Source of the DNA: G942493275 sp942493275 | GTDB taxonomy: Bacteria; Actinomycetota; Coriobacteriia; Anaerosomatales; PHET01 | DNA: 64,000 nucleotides | NCBI GenBank assembly: GCA_942493275.1 | Contig: OW818687.1 | Coordinates: 1,860,001-1,924,000, forward strand | Direction: 5' to 3' | Shown here: positions 17,926-26,863 of the stretch, in pieces | How positions within the stretch are numbered: position 1 is the first letter of the stretch | How the letters are laid out: every line of letters begins with the position of its first letter | Made by a program: the position numbers and the translations under genes | The notes under the pieces: generated by a model | Database searches by the model: none | Told to the model about the DNA's origin: nothing | The model's input: the letters and a program-made list of their open reading frames with translations, nothing else

Positions 17926-20900
17926 ATGTCAGGCCGATGGCGCGCAACACTGTTCGCGCTGGTGCTCGGAGTAGCGCTCATGCTTGCTCCGACCCTCGCA
18001 AGCGCAGCTCCGGGTGTGATCACCGGAATGGTTACCGACGCAGACACGGGTGAGCCCGTCGCGGGCGTCGATATCTATGCATGGTGGTGGGACGGCCTGT
18101 GGGAGGGTCCCGACGGCTACGCCACCACCGATGAGAACGGCGTCTACACCTTTGACGCGCTCCCTGCGAATGGGACGTACGACCTCGAGGCGTACCGTGA
18201 CGGCTACGAGGACTTCTACTACGGTGACGGCCTCACGACCACCGAGAACCTCGACACCACTTTCGACTTCGAGATGTTCCCCCTGGTCCCGATGGCCTCC
18301 GGCAATGTGCGCGCGTCTGACGGCGGTGCGGGCATCCCCGTCGATGGCGCCGAGGTCACGGCCTACACCTACGACGCCGACTGGGGCGAGTGGTGGACCG
18401 AGAACTGGGCCTACACCGACGCGGAGGGCGACTGGTCGATGTCGGGCAGCTCGGGCGTCTACCGCTTCGGCTTCACGGCTGAGGGCCTGCGCAGCGAGTT
18501 CTACGACAACCAGGCCACGATCGAGGCCGCCGATAACGTCACCATCGTGACAAGCGACAGCGATCCTCGCCCGGCGACCGGCATCGACGCGGAGCTGGAC
18601 CCGGCCACCGTCGCGATCAGCGGCGTGATCATGGAGGAAGACGGAGTCACTCCCGCCGACTGGGCGCCCGTCGCCCTGTGGGCGTGGGACGACGAGTTCA
18701 GCGAGTACGTCCAGGTCGACTGGACGATGACGAACATCGACGGTTCGTACGCCTTCTACGACCTGCCCGATAACCTCTACCTCGTGCAGTTCGAGGGCGG
18801 GATGATCGACTGGGATCCTGAGACCGGCGAACCTGTGGGCACCGTGTGGCAGGAGCAGTGGTTCGAGGCGGCAGCCACGATGGATCTGGCGACCGAGCTC
18901 AACTACGTGGGCGTCGAGATCGGGGGCGTCGACTTCGCCTTGACCCCTTCAGAGATCTCACTCGGCGGTGTCGTGTACGCCGAGGACGGAGTCACCCCGC
19001 TTCCGGGTGTGTGGATCGACATCTGGGGCTCCCTGGACGGCCTTGAGTTCTTCTGGGTGGACGGCGCCGAGAGCGACGAGGCCGGCGAGTGGGAGGTCTA
19101 CGACCTTCCGGCAGGTCTCTACATCGCGGGCTACACCGGCGAGAACCCCCAGTACATCGAGGAGAGCGACGACCAGTTCTACTACCTCCCTGAGTACTTC
19201 AATAACGTACCCGCCGCGGACCTCGCCGAATGGCAGTTCCTGCCCGGCGGCGAGCGCACCGACATGAACTTCACTCTGGCTCCCGCGGGTCCTCAGCTTG
19301 AGGGCACCGTCACGCGCGCCTCGGACTCGGCTCCGGTCGAGGGCCTCGAGGTCAGCACGTTCGTGTACAACGCGGACGAGGAATACTGGGAGAACACCAA
19401 GTGGGACATCTCGGACGCCACCGGCGCCTACGGCATCGGCGGTGTTGCGCCGGGTGACGTGAAGCTCGGCACCATGGGCGGCGCTCCGCAGGTCGAGACC
19501 CCGCTCGACGGCTACTACAATGCCGCGTTCTGGGATGGCGCTGTCGACGTCTCGCTCGCCGACACGGTCACCGTCGACCCCAGCTGGGCCGACCCGCAGA
19601 CCGGCTTCGACCTTGAGGTCACGCCGACCGAGCCCATGCTCACGGGCAAGCTCGTCAGCGCGACCGCTCAGCCGATCGCTGACGGCGCTGTCACGCTCTA
19701 CCAGCAGGGCGGTTGGGGCGAAGGCAGCACCTGGGATGTCATGGCGACTGCTTGGAGCCGCGCCGACGGCACCTTCGAGGTTTACCCCGACTATCCCGGT
19801 CAGGAGCTCACCGGCTCCGTCGCCGTCGAGTTCGACGCCGGCTGGGAGTACTACCGTGAGTACTACAACAACAAGCGCCGCCTGGCGGACAGCAACCTGG
19901 TCACGATGACGCCCGGAACCCCCGTGGGACTTGGCAACATCGTCATGGATGACTACACGGCGGTCTCGACCCGTCTGTCGGCGACGAGCCGCTACGGTAC
20001 CGCGGCGACCATCGCCAAGAAGCTCACCAACGGCTACGAGAACGTGAGCCACGTCATCATCGCCTCCGGCACGAGCCCGGCCGACCCGCTGGCCGCTGCA
20101 GGCCTCACGTGGGCCTACGACGGCGCTCCGATGCTCCTGACGGTCCCGACGTTCGTGCCCGACGAGACCATCGCCGCGCTGCGCGAGATCATCGACGTGA
20201 ACGGCGACATCGAGATCCACTTCGTCGGTGGCGTCAACGCTCTTCCTGAGGCTCGCTACGCCGAGATCAAGACCAAGCTCGGCGCCGACGCAGCCCACCT
20301 GATCGATGACGCCGGAGTCGTCGACCGCATCGCCGGCGGCAACCGCTTCGCGACTGCCGCTGCGATCTCGCAGCGCATGGGCGAGGTCCGGCCCGACATG
20401 CCCGAGATGGTCCTCATCGCCAACGGCGCCGAGGAGACCAAGTTCGTGGACGCTCTCGCGCTCTCGACGGTCGCCGCGTACAAGGGCGCTCCGATCCTGA
20501 CCGTGAGCCAGACGCTGGTTCCGCAGGCGACGATCGATGAGATCGACCGTCTCGGTGTGAGCCCGGACAAGATCTACATCGCGGGTGGCGTGAACACCGT
20601 CTCCGAGAGCGTGCGCAACGCCCTCGGCGTGGCTCCTGCCAACCGTCTCGCGGGCAACAACCGCTACAACACGGCCATCGCCGTTGCCGACTGGGCCGTC
20701 CAAAGCGGCCTGCTCGTCGGTGACTCGTGCGGTGTTGCGGCCAACATCCCCGACGCGCTGACCGGTGGCGCGACCGTGGGTTCGCAGGGCGGCACATTGC
20801 TGCTCACGACGAAGGACTACCTGTTCGGCTGGGACGACTACACCTCGACCACCGAGTACATGGGCGACGTGGTCGTGCCGATGGTGGACCTGGGCGACGG

Positions 20901-20997
20901 CTCGCTGCCGAAGCTCTACATCTTCGGCGGCGCGAACAGCGTCTCCGAGAACACGCGTCAGCAGATCGACTCGCTGTTCGAGTTCGGCGCCTTCTAG
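17926..20997 (+). CDS. Secreted surface protein: carboxypeptidase-regulatory-like repeats plus three CWB2 repeats
   Basis: A 1023-residue exported protein. The signal peptide is residues 1-28 (ATLFALVLGVALMLAPTLASA). About six carboxypeptidase-regulatory-like (prealbumin/CNA-B-like) beta-sandwich repeats follow, each opening like GVITGMVTDADTGEPVAGV and passing through a GVYTFDALPANGTY-type turn. They are unusually rich in Trp, Tyr, Asp and Glu (IYAWWWDGLWEG; DADWGEWWTENW). Three CWB2 repeats fill about residues 680-1023 (TSRYGTAATIAKKL, NRFATAAAISQRM, NNRYNTAIAVADWA). The start at 17926 is fixed by AAGGAGGA upstream and the signal peptide. Probably a wall-bound adhesin or scaffold; no catalytic residues are seen. 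Confidence 0.9.
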   Translation: MSGRWRATLFALVLGVALMLAPTLASAAPGVITGMVTDADTGEPVAGVDIYAWWWDGLWEGPDGYATTDENGVYTFDALPANGTYDLEAYRDGYEDFYYGDGLTTTENLDTTFDFEMFPLVPMASGNVRASDGGAGIPVDGAEVTAYTYDADWGEWWTENWAYTDAEGDWSMSGSSGVYRFGFTAEGLRSEFYDNQATIEAADNVTIVTSDSDPRPATGIDAELDPATVAISGVIMEEDGVTPADWAPVALWAWDDEFSEYVQVDWTMTNIDGSYAFYDLPDNLYLVQFEGGMIDWDPETGEPVGTVWQEQWFEAAATMDLATELNYVGVEIGGVDFALTPSEISLGGVVYAEDGVTPLPGVWIDIWGSLDGLEFFWVDGAESDEAGEWEVYDLPAGLYIAGYTGENPQYIEESDDQFYYLPEYFNNVPAADLAEWQFLPGGERTDMNFTLAPAGPQLEGTVTRASDSAPVEGLEVSTFVYNADEEYWENTKWDISDATGAYGIGGVAPGDVKLGTMGGAPQVETPLDGYYNAAFWDGAVDVSLADTVTVDPSWADPQTGFDLEVTPTEPMLTGKLVSATAQPIADGAVTLYQQGGWGEGSTWDVMATAWSRADGTFEVYPDYPGQELTGSVAVEFDAGWEYYREYYNNKRRLADSNLVTMTPGTPVGLGNIVMDDYTAVSTRLSATSRYGTAATIAKKLTNGYENVSHVIIASGTSPADPLAAAGLTWAYDGAPMLLTVPTFVPDETIAALREIIDVNGDIEIHFVGGVNALPEARYAEIKTKLGADAAHLIDDAGVVDRIAGGNRFATAAAISQRMGEVRPDMPEMVLIANGAEETKFVDALALSTVAAYKGAPILTVSQTLVPQATIDEIDRLGVSPDKIYIAGGVNTVSESVRNALGVAPANRLAGNNRYNTAIAVADWAVQSGLLVGDSCGVAANIPDALTGGATVGSQGGTLLLTTKDYLFGWDDYTSTTEYMGDVVVPMVDLGDGSLPKLYIFGGANSVSENTRQQIDSLFEFGAF

Positions 20998-21020
20998 CCG
21001 GTACTCTCGGTTCAGCGTTC

Positions 21021-21063
21021 GCGCCCCCGTCCGGATACTCCGGGCGGGGGCGCTCTTTGTTTT
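21021..21063 (+). terminator. Rho-independent terminator
   Basis: A 14-bp GC-rich stem (21021-21034 with 21040-21053, one G-T pair), loop ATACT, then TCTTTGTTTT. It closes the gene ending at 20997 and isolates the next one. Confidence 0.88.
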
Positions 21064-21078
21064 GGCGACAACGGGACA

Positions 21079-21084
21079 TACAAT
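21079..21084 (+). promoter_or_regulatory. -10 box of the YkuD-CWB2 gene
   Basis: TACAAT lies about 35 bases before GTG at 21120, immediately after the preceding terminator. The -35 region would overlap the terminator's T tract (TTTGTT, 16-base spacer), a compact but plausible arrangement. Confidence 0.45.
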
Positions 21085-21119
21085 GCACCCAGGTTCATAG
21101 GGCCAACCGGGGGGTTCAC

Positions 21120-22841
21120 GTGTCGTCGATCACCGCGCCAATCCGTTCGTTCATCCGCGCCTCGCTCGCAGTGGCGGTCCTGTGCTCCACGCTGCTCGTG
21201 GCCCCTGTGGCCACGCCCGCCGCCGGCGCCTGGCCCTCGGGCGTCACCAAACTCTCGATCCCCGCAGTGCGACTCGCGGGCGGCGATCGCTTCGCCTCCG
21301 CGGCTGCCGCGGCACACGACGCCTACCCGGGCTGGGCCGGCATCGAGCACGTGGTGGTCGCCAGCGGTGACCAGGCCGGGCTCGTCGACCCGCTCGCGGC
21401 GTCGTCTCTGTGCTGGGCCTACGACGCGCCCCTCCTGCTTACCTCCGCGAAGACGACCCCTGCCGCCACTCGATCGGCCCTGCAGGCGATCGTCTCGGCG
21501 AACACGACCGTCACGGTTCATGTGGTCGGAGGCACCATCGCGGTCCCGTCGGCGCGCGTGAGCGAGATCCGCTCACTCGTGGGCAGCGGCACCGTCGAGC
21601 AGCCGTGGAAGACCGGTGGTCGCTACGCGACCGCAGCGGGCATCGCCAATCGCGTGCGCAAGGTCGCTGCCGAGACGTCTCGCACGGTCCCCAACGCGGT
21701 GTTCGTCGCCAACGGCGCGGAGGCCAAGCGCTTCAGTGACGCGCTGGCCGCCTCGGCGGTTTCGCGCGCAACCGGCATCCCCGTGCTGCTCACCGCACCC
21801 GCCGGCGTTCCGGGTTCCACCGCAGCAGTCATAGCCACCGGCACACCCGAGGTCATCGTCATCGGCGGGTCGCAGGCGGTGAGCGCCGCGCAGTACGGCG
21901 CGCTCAGCGGCGACGCGCGCTGGTGGGGCGGAAACAAGTACTCGACGGCAACCTCGGTAGCGCGCAACGCGGTCAACCGCGGCTGGAGCACGGGAGACCG
22001 GGTCGGCATCGCATCCTCGATCGCCGACGCGCTTGCAGGCGCCTCATCGCTGGGTCGCTCGGGCGGCGTGGTTCTGCCCACTGACTCCGTGCGGCTGCCC
22101 AAGGAGCTGTTCACCTACCTCACCAACCCTCCGGCGCCGGTTTCGCAGGTCGTCGTCCTCGGCGGCTCCAGGGCCGTCGCCGATCATCAGCTCGCCGAGG
22201 TCCAGGGCGCGCCGGGCCGTCCGCGTATCACGGCGCCTTCGGGCAAGTGGGTCGGCAAGACCATGCGCGTGAAGGGCTCGGTCAACTCCAATACCACGCG
22301 CGTCGCGCTGTACGTGGGCGGCGTGTGGAAGATCACCAAGAGCGTGCTGCCCTACAGCAACTACGACTTCGGCGACGTCACCTCGCCGTCGAAGTCCGGA
22401 ACCATCGAGGTCCGCGCGCTCAACCCGGATGACAAGCGCTGCTCGGCCACGATGACCGTCGAGAGGCTCGCCTACCCGTACCCCACGTGCATCGTCATCG
22501 ACAAGTCGGACTTCAAGCTCTACTGGGTTCGTGACAACAAGCTGGTGAAGAGCTACCCGATCGCCATCGGCGCCCCGGGCATGGAGACGCCCACCCGGAC
22601 GTGGAAGATCCTCGCCAAGTACCACACCGATCCGAGCAGCGTGTACGGTCCACGCAAGATGCGGATGTTCAAGCAAAGCGGGTCGGGCTGGGAGTTCACC
22701 GCCTACGCCATTCACGGCACCAACCAGCCGTGGGTCATCGGCACCAAGGCGAGCCATGGCTGCATCCGCATGTACAACACGGACGTGCTGGAGCTGTTCC
22801 CGCAGGTACCGCTCGGCACCTACGTGATCACCCGCCAGTAG
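21120..22841 (+). CDS. Secreted L,D-transpeptidase (YkuD) with N-terminal CWB2 repeats
   Basis: YkuD enzymes form 3-3 peptidoglycan cross-links or attach proteins to meso-diaminopimelate. The 573-residue protein has a signal peptide (about residues 1-38), three CWB2 repeats (about 45-363, VRLAGGDRFASAAAAA onwards), a beta-rich Ig-like segment (about 367-450), and a C-terminal YkuD domain (454-573). The active site reads HGTNQPWVIG, then SHGCIRM with H546 and the nucleophile C548. The order is the reverse of its neighbours: repeats first, enzyme last. GTG at 21120 is chosen because the signal peptide begins there; the longer frame upstream crosses a terminator. Confidence 0.93.
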   Translation: MSSITAPIRSFIRASLAVAVLCSTLLVAPVATPAAGAWPSGVTKLSIPAVRLAGGDRFASAAAAAHDAYPGWAGIEHVVVASGDQAGLVDPLAASSLCWAYDAPLLLTSAKTTPAATRSALQAIVSANTTVTVHVVGGTIAVPSARVSEIRSLVGSGTVEQPWKTGGRYATAAGIANRVRKVAAETSRTVPNAVFVANGAEAKRFSDALAASAVSRATGIPVLLTAPAGVPGSTAAVIATGTPEVIVIGGSQAVSAAQYGALSGDARWWGGNKYSTATSVARNAVNRGWSTGDRVGIASSIADALAGASSLGRSGGVVLPTDSVRLPKELFTYLTNPPAPVSQVVVLGGSRAVADHQLAEVQGAPGRPRITAPSGKWVGKTMRVKGSVNSNTTRVALYVGGVWKITKSVLPYSNYDFGDVTSPSKSGTIEVRALNPDDKRCSATMTVERLAYPYPTCIVIDKSDFKLYWVRDNKLVKSYPIAIGAPGMETPTRTWKILAKYHTDPSSVYGPRKMRMFKQSGSGWEFTAYAIHGTNQPWVIGTKASHGCIRMYNTDVLELFPQVPLGTYVITRQ

Positions 22842-22847
22842 CCGCAC

Positions 22848-24986
22848 TCACTCCCTGATGCGCGCCACGTCGCCGCGGACCTCGTCGGTGATGGCGTTGC
22901 CGCCGCCGAGCACCCACACCCGGGTGACATTGTTGCGGTGCGTCTCGAGGAAGTGCGCCGGCTCGGCCGACAGGTCGCTGCCTACCGAGAAGACCAGCAC
23001 GCCGCCGTCGCGCCCGACCGCGGCTCCGCCGGCGAGTGCATCCGGCAGTCCCGACGCGATCCCGACGGTCCCCGTGTCGAGCCAGAGCTGCTCCACGGCT
23101 TTCTCGGCGACCGCGACCGACGTCGCCATGCGGTTTGCCCCCGCGAGCCGGTTGGCCTCGCTGATGCCCAGCGCGGCGAGCACCGCGGGGTCGAGCGACA
23201 CGGGGCCGCCGGCGGCGTAGCGCTCGGTGAGTCCCAGGTCGTCGGCGGTTCCGGAGGTCGTTGCGGGAACGCTGGCGGTCGCGCACAGCAGGATCGGCGA
23301 GCCGGTGGCGCGCGCGATCGGAGCCAGTGCGAGCGCGTCGGCGAAGCGCGCGGAGTCGCTGCCGTTGGCGAACAGCGCGCGGCTCGGGAAGTCGCCGGGT
23401 CGCACCTGCCGCATCCGGTGCGCGATAGCGGCCGCGGTCTCGTAGCGGTCCCCGCTCGCCAGCACCCTCTCGGCGGTAGAGCCCGCGCCGGCCGCGCTCA
23501 CCAGTGCCGCCAGGCGGCTGTCGGGCAGCGCTGCGGACCCGCCGACCACGTGCAGCGTGAGCGGCCCGCCGGTCGCGGCCCGGATCGCCTGCAGGGCGGC
23601 GACGGTGTCGGGAGGGGTGTGGGTCGCGCTCGCAAGGAGCAGCGGCGCGTCGTAGGCCCAGCACAGGCCCGAGGCCGCGAGCGGGTCGACCAGTCCGCGG
23701 TCATCGCCGCTCGCGATTACCACGTCGGTCACGCCCGCCCACCCGGGGTATGACTCCTCGGCGGTCACCGCTGCGGTGGCGAAGCGGTTCTGCCCCGAAA
23801 GCCGGTCCGAGAAGGTCTCGGCGTCGCCCAGCTCGTAGACTGCCCCGTTGGCCCACGAGACGAGGTAGAGGTTGTCGGCGTCGTCAGTGCCGAACGAAGT
23901 GATGAGATAGTTGGTGTCGGCGAGCACCGGCGCGTTCCACGTCGCCGAGGCGCTCTTGCGGGTGCCGTAGATGGTGCCCATCACGAAGTCGCCGAACACG
24001 TACGTGCCCACCATCGCCGGATGCTTGGCGCCGCGGTAGACGTATCCACCGGTGATCGACTCGGCCGCCGGATGGCTGAACTCGGCGACGGGGAAGGTGA
24101 TCCCGCTTGACGACGGTGACGTCGCGGCGGGGTAGGGGTGCCGGCCCTCCCAGCGGTTCCAGCCGTAATTGCGCCCCCCGGTGGCCGGCGGTTCGAGGTT
24201 GAGCTCCTCCCAGTCATTCTGGCCGACGTCGGCCACGTAGAAGTCGCCGTTCACGTCGAACGAGTTGCGCCACGGGTTGCGCAGCCCATAGGCCCAGACC
24301 TCTCCCCGCGCTCCGGCAACCCCCACGAACGGGTTGTCCGCCGGCACCGTGTAGGTAGTCGGCGAGCCGGTCTCGGGGTCGATGCGCAGCATCTTACCCA
24401 GCAGCGACCCTCGATTCTGCGCGTCACCCTCGGGGTCGCCCGAGCCGCCCCCGTCGCCCACCGCGACGTACAGGTAACCGTCGGGCCCGAACGCGATCCA
24501 GCCGCCGTTGTGATTCCCGGCCGAGGAGTGCTCGATGGTGAGTATGGTCTGCCGACTCGCCGGCAGCGCGAGATCGGGGTTGCCGGGGTCGCGAAGGTAG
24601 CGAGCGAGCACAATGTCGCCCCCGGTGTCGGTGTAGTACACGTAGAACCGCCGGTTCGACGCGTACTGAGGCGAGAACGCCAGGCCGAGCAGGCCTCGCT
24701 CGGAGGTGGTCGTCGTGAGCGTGGTGATGTCGAGGAATGTTGCGAGCGCGCCGCCGCCGGCGGGCGCGACCTTGATCATGCCGCCCCGCTCGACCACGTA
24801 GACGCGCTGGCCCGTGCCGTCCCCGGTGAAGAAGAGGGGGGACGACAGCCCGGTGAAGCGCGTGGTGAGGTAGGGAACCGGCCATCCGGCGGGCGCAGTG
24901 ACCGCAGGCGCCACCGACGGCGCCGCGAGCGCCGCCACGATCATCGCCGCGAACAGACGGGTCACGCGAAGTCGGGGTAGCCGCAT
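22848..24986 (-). CDS. Secreted PQQ-dependent-type sugar dehydrogenase with three CWB2 repeats
   Basis: A 712-residue exported protein. After the signal peptide, residues about 30-390 form a glucose/sorbosone dehydrogenase beta-propeller (soluble aldose dehydrogenase family): ERGLLGLAFSPQYASNRRFY, NHNGGWIAFGPDGYLYVAVG with DGGG, YGLRNPWRNSFD, and GGYVYRGAKHPAMVGTYVFGD. Known members oxidise sugars using PQQ and calcium; whether PQQ is made here is unknown. Three CWB2 repeats follow, closely similar to those of the 21120 protein (YPGWAG...GLVDPLAAS.LCWAYDAPLLL). ATG at 24986 with GGAG 7 bases upstream is preferred over GTG at 25001. It is convergent with the YkuD gene, 6 bases apart. Confidence 0.9.
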   Translation of the reverse strand: MRLPRLRVTRLFAAMIVAALAAPSVAPAVTAPAGWPVPYLTTRFTGLSSPLFFTGDGTGQRVYVVERGGMIKVAPAGGGALATFLDITTLTTTTSERGLLGLAFSPQYASNRRFYVYYTDTGGDIVLARYLRDPGNPDLALPASRQTILTIEHSSAGNHNGGWIAFGPDGYLYVAVGDGGGSGDPEGDAQNRGSLLGKMLRIDPETGSPTTYTVPADNPFVGVAGARGEVWAYGLRNPWRNSFDVNGDFYVADVGQNDWEELNLEPPATGGRNYGWNRWEGRHPYPAATSPSSSGITFPVAEFSHPAAESITGGYVYRGAKHPAMVGTYVFGDFVMGTIYGTRKSASATWNAPVLADTNYLITSFGTDDADNLYLVSWANGAVYELGDAETFSDRLSGQNRFATAAVTAEESYPGWAGVTDVVIASGDDRGLVDPLAASGLCWAYDAPLLLASATHTPPDTVAALQAIRAATGGPLTLHVVGGSAALPDSRLAALVSAAGAGSTAERVLASGDRYETAAAIAHRMRQVRPGDFPSRALFANGSDSARFADALALAPIARATGSPILLCATASVPATTSGTADDLGLTERYAAGGPVSLDPAVLAALGISEANRLAGANRMATSVAVAEKAVEQLWLDTGTVGIASGLPDALAGGAAVGRDGGVLVFSVGSDLSAEPAHFLETHRNNVTRVWVLGGGNAITDEVRGDVARIRE

Positions 24987-25052
24987 CGTCACTCCAGTCA
25001 CCGGCGGGTGTCACGCTGTTCATACCCGTGCGGTGCATGGCAGGGTGCATGC

Positions 25053-25058
25053 TAGAAT
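25053..25058 (+). promoter_or_regulatory. -10 box of the amidase-CWB2 gene
   Basis: TAGAAT in the divergent gap 24987-25115, predicting a start near 25065 and a leader of about 50 bases. The same hexamer recurs ahead of genes at 52.6 kb, 61.3 kb and, on the other strand, 38.7 kb, so it looks like the local housekeeping -10. Confidence 0.5.
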
Positions 25059-25115
25059 GAGCGCGCGGCGTCGCCGGGCGCCACCGATCTGCAACCTTCC
25101 GGCGCGAGGTGCCAC

Positions 25116-26792
25116 ATGCAGCCCATTCGTCGACACGCCCTCGCATCGCGCGCGTTCGCCCTCGTGGCGGTCGCCGTGATGTCCCTCGGACCCGTCGCCC
25201 CCGCTCCCGCAGCTCCCGTCAAGCCTGTCGCATTGCGCGTGGCGGTCGATCCCGGGCACGGTGGCGGTTACTCGGGCGCCTACTACAGCGGCACCGCCGA
25301 GAAGAACCTCAACCTCGCCATCGCCAAACGGCTCGTCGCCGAGCTTCGCCGCCGAGGCATCGACGCGTCACTCACGCGTTCCTCGGACACGAAGGTCTAC
25401 ACCGGTGGAGGCCTGCGCACCTGGCGCTGGATCGAATCCGCCAACGCGTACCGCTACGCCACCTATCCGGCCGAGGACGCGGGTGACCGGTTGACGCTCG
25501 ACCTGCAGGCTCGCGCCGACCGCGCGAATGCGGCAGGCGCGGACCTCTTTGTCTCGATCCACTGCAACGCCGCGGGCTCCACCGCTCGCGGCATCGAGGT
25601 GTGGCGTGCGCCCAACGATCCGCTCGGCCAGGCGTTCGCCACCGACGTGCTCGCGGGCCTCATCGGCAGGACCGGCGCGACCAATCGGGGTGTCCACGAG
25701 GCCAACTTCTACGTGACCCGCTGGTCGAACATGCCGGCGATCCTCGTCGAGTCCGGCTTCATGTCGAACTCGACCGAGCTCAGCAGACTCCGCTCTTCCT
25801 GGTACCAGGAGCGCCTGGCCGATGGCATCGCCGATGGAATCGAGTCGTTCTCGGCCGATGCCGTCGCCGAGCCCTACGATCGCATCGCGGGCTCAGATCG
25901 CTGGAGTACCGCCACCCAGGTGTCCAAGCGCAGTCATCCTTCCGGCGCCCAGGCCGTTGTTCTCGCGTCCGGCGAGGGCTTTGCGGACTCGCTCGTGGCC
26001 GGTCCGCTCGCACGCTCGATGGACGCGCCGGTGCTCACGACCGGCGCCGCCACGCTGCCGCCTGCGATAGCCGCCGAGATAGAGCGCCTGTCGCCGGCCC
26101 GGCTCGTGATCGTGGGTGGCGAGAACGCGGTGTCCTCGGCGGTCGCGACTGCGGCTGCGGAGGCGGCCGGCATCCCGGTCGAGGACGTGGAGCGGCTCGG
26201 CGGGCGCACTCGCTACGACGTGTCGCTCGCGGTCGCCCGCCAGCTCGAGAGCGCGGATACGTCTGCGGTCGTGGTGACAGCCGGCGAGTCGTGGGCCGAT
26301 GCACTGAGCATCTCGGCGAGCGCGGCCGATCGCGGCGAGCCTATCGTGCTGTGTCCGCCTTCGGGCTTGACCACCAGCCAGGTCGCCTTCATCGCTTCGG
26401 GCGACTCGACGCGCGCTGTCACGGTGGTCGGCGGCACGGCAGTGGTCCCGACTTCGGCCCTGCGCGGGCTCGCATTCAAGCGGCTCTCCGGCTACGGACG
26501 CTACGACACCAACTGGGAGGTGCTCAAGGCCCGCTACACGGAGGCTCAGAGGCTCTCACCGATACTGGCGTCGGGCGAGCGCTTCAACGACGCGCTCGTC
26601 GTAGGTCCCTACGCCGCCACCCTCGACCGGCCGGTGATGCTGGTGGGCAAGTCCACGGTGTCGGCCGACGCGCGTCCCTGGCTCTACGATCGGCGTAGCA
26701 AGGTCTTCTCGGCGACGGTGGTCGGAGGTACCGCGGCGGTCACCGCCTACGCCGGTCCCTCGCACGAGAAGTGGCGCATGCGAAGCTACTGA
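25116..26792 (+). CDS. Secreted N-acetylmuramoyl-L-alanine amidase (Amidase_3) with three CWB2 repeats
   Basis: Cleaves the bond between MurNAc and the stem peptide. The 558-residue protein has a signal peptide (to about residue 33) and an Amidase_3 domain at about 40-245. The zinc ligands and catalytic residues of the family are visible: VAVDPGHGG, then E in GTAEKNLNLAIAK, SIHCNAA, and ILVESGFMSN with the catalytic glutamate. Three CWB2 repeats fill residues about 248-550 (YDRIAGSDRWSTATQVSK onwards). The domain architecture matches wall-bound autolysins such as CwlC/CwlV-type and C. difficile Cwp6. Confidence 0.94.
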   Translation: MQPIRRHALASRAFALVAVAVMSLGPVAPAPAAPVKPVALRVAVDPGHGGGYSGAYYSGTAEKNLNLAIAKRLVAELRRRGIDASLTRSSDTKVYTGGGLRTWRWIESANAYRYATYPAEDAGDRLTLDLQARADRANAAGADLFVSIHCNAAGSTARGIEVWRAPNDPLGQAFATDVLAGLIGRTGATNRGVHEANFYVTRWSNMPAILVESGFMSNSTELSRLRSSWYQERLADGIADGIESFSADAVAEPYDRIAGSDRWSTATQVSKRSHPSGAQAVVLASGEGFADSLVAGPLARSMDAPVLTTGAATLPPAIAAEIERLSPARLVIVGGENAVSSAVATAAAEAAGIPVEDVERLGGRTRYDVSLAVARQLESADTSAVVVTAGESWADALSISASAADRGEPIVLCPPSGLTTSQVAFIASGDSTRAVTVVGGTAVVPTSALRGLAFKRLSGYGRYDTNWEVLKARYTEAQRLSPILASGERFNDALVVGPYAATLDRPVMLVGKSTVSADARPWLYDRRSKVFSATVVGGTAAVTAYAGPSHEKWRMRSY

Positions 26793-26807
26793 GATACCCG
26801 CCCGTGT

Positions 26808-26813
26808 TAGACT
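26808..26813 (+). promoter_or_regulatory. -10 box of the SpoIID-CWB2 gene
   Basis: TAGACT in the 71-base gap after the amidase gene, giving a leader of about 45 bases before ATG at 26864, which has GGGAG upstream. Confidence 0.35.
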
Positions 26814-26863
26814 GAAGTGACGTACGAGCCCTCTTTGGCTCGCCATGTGCAGGGAGTCGTAGC

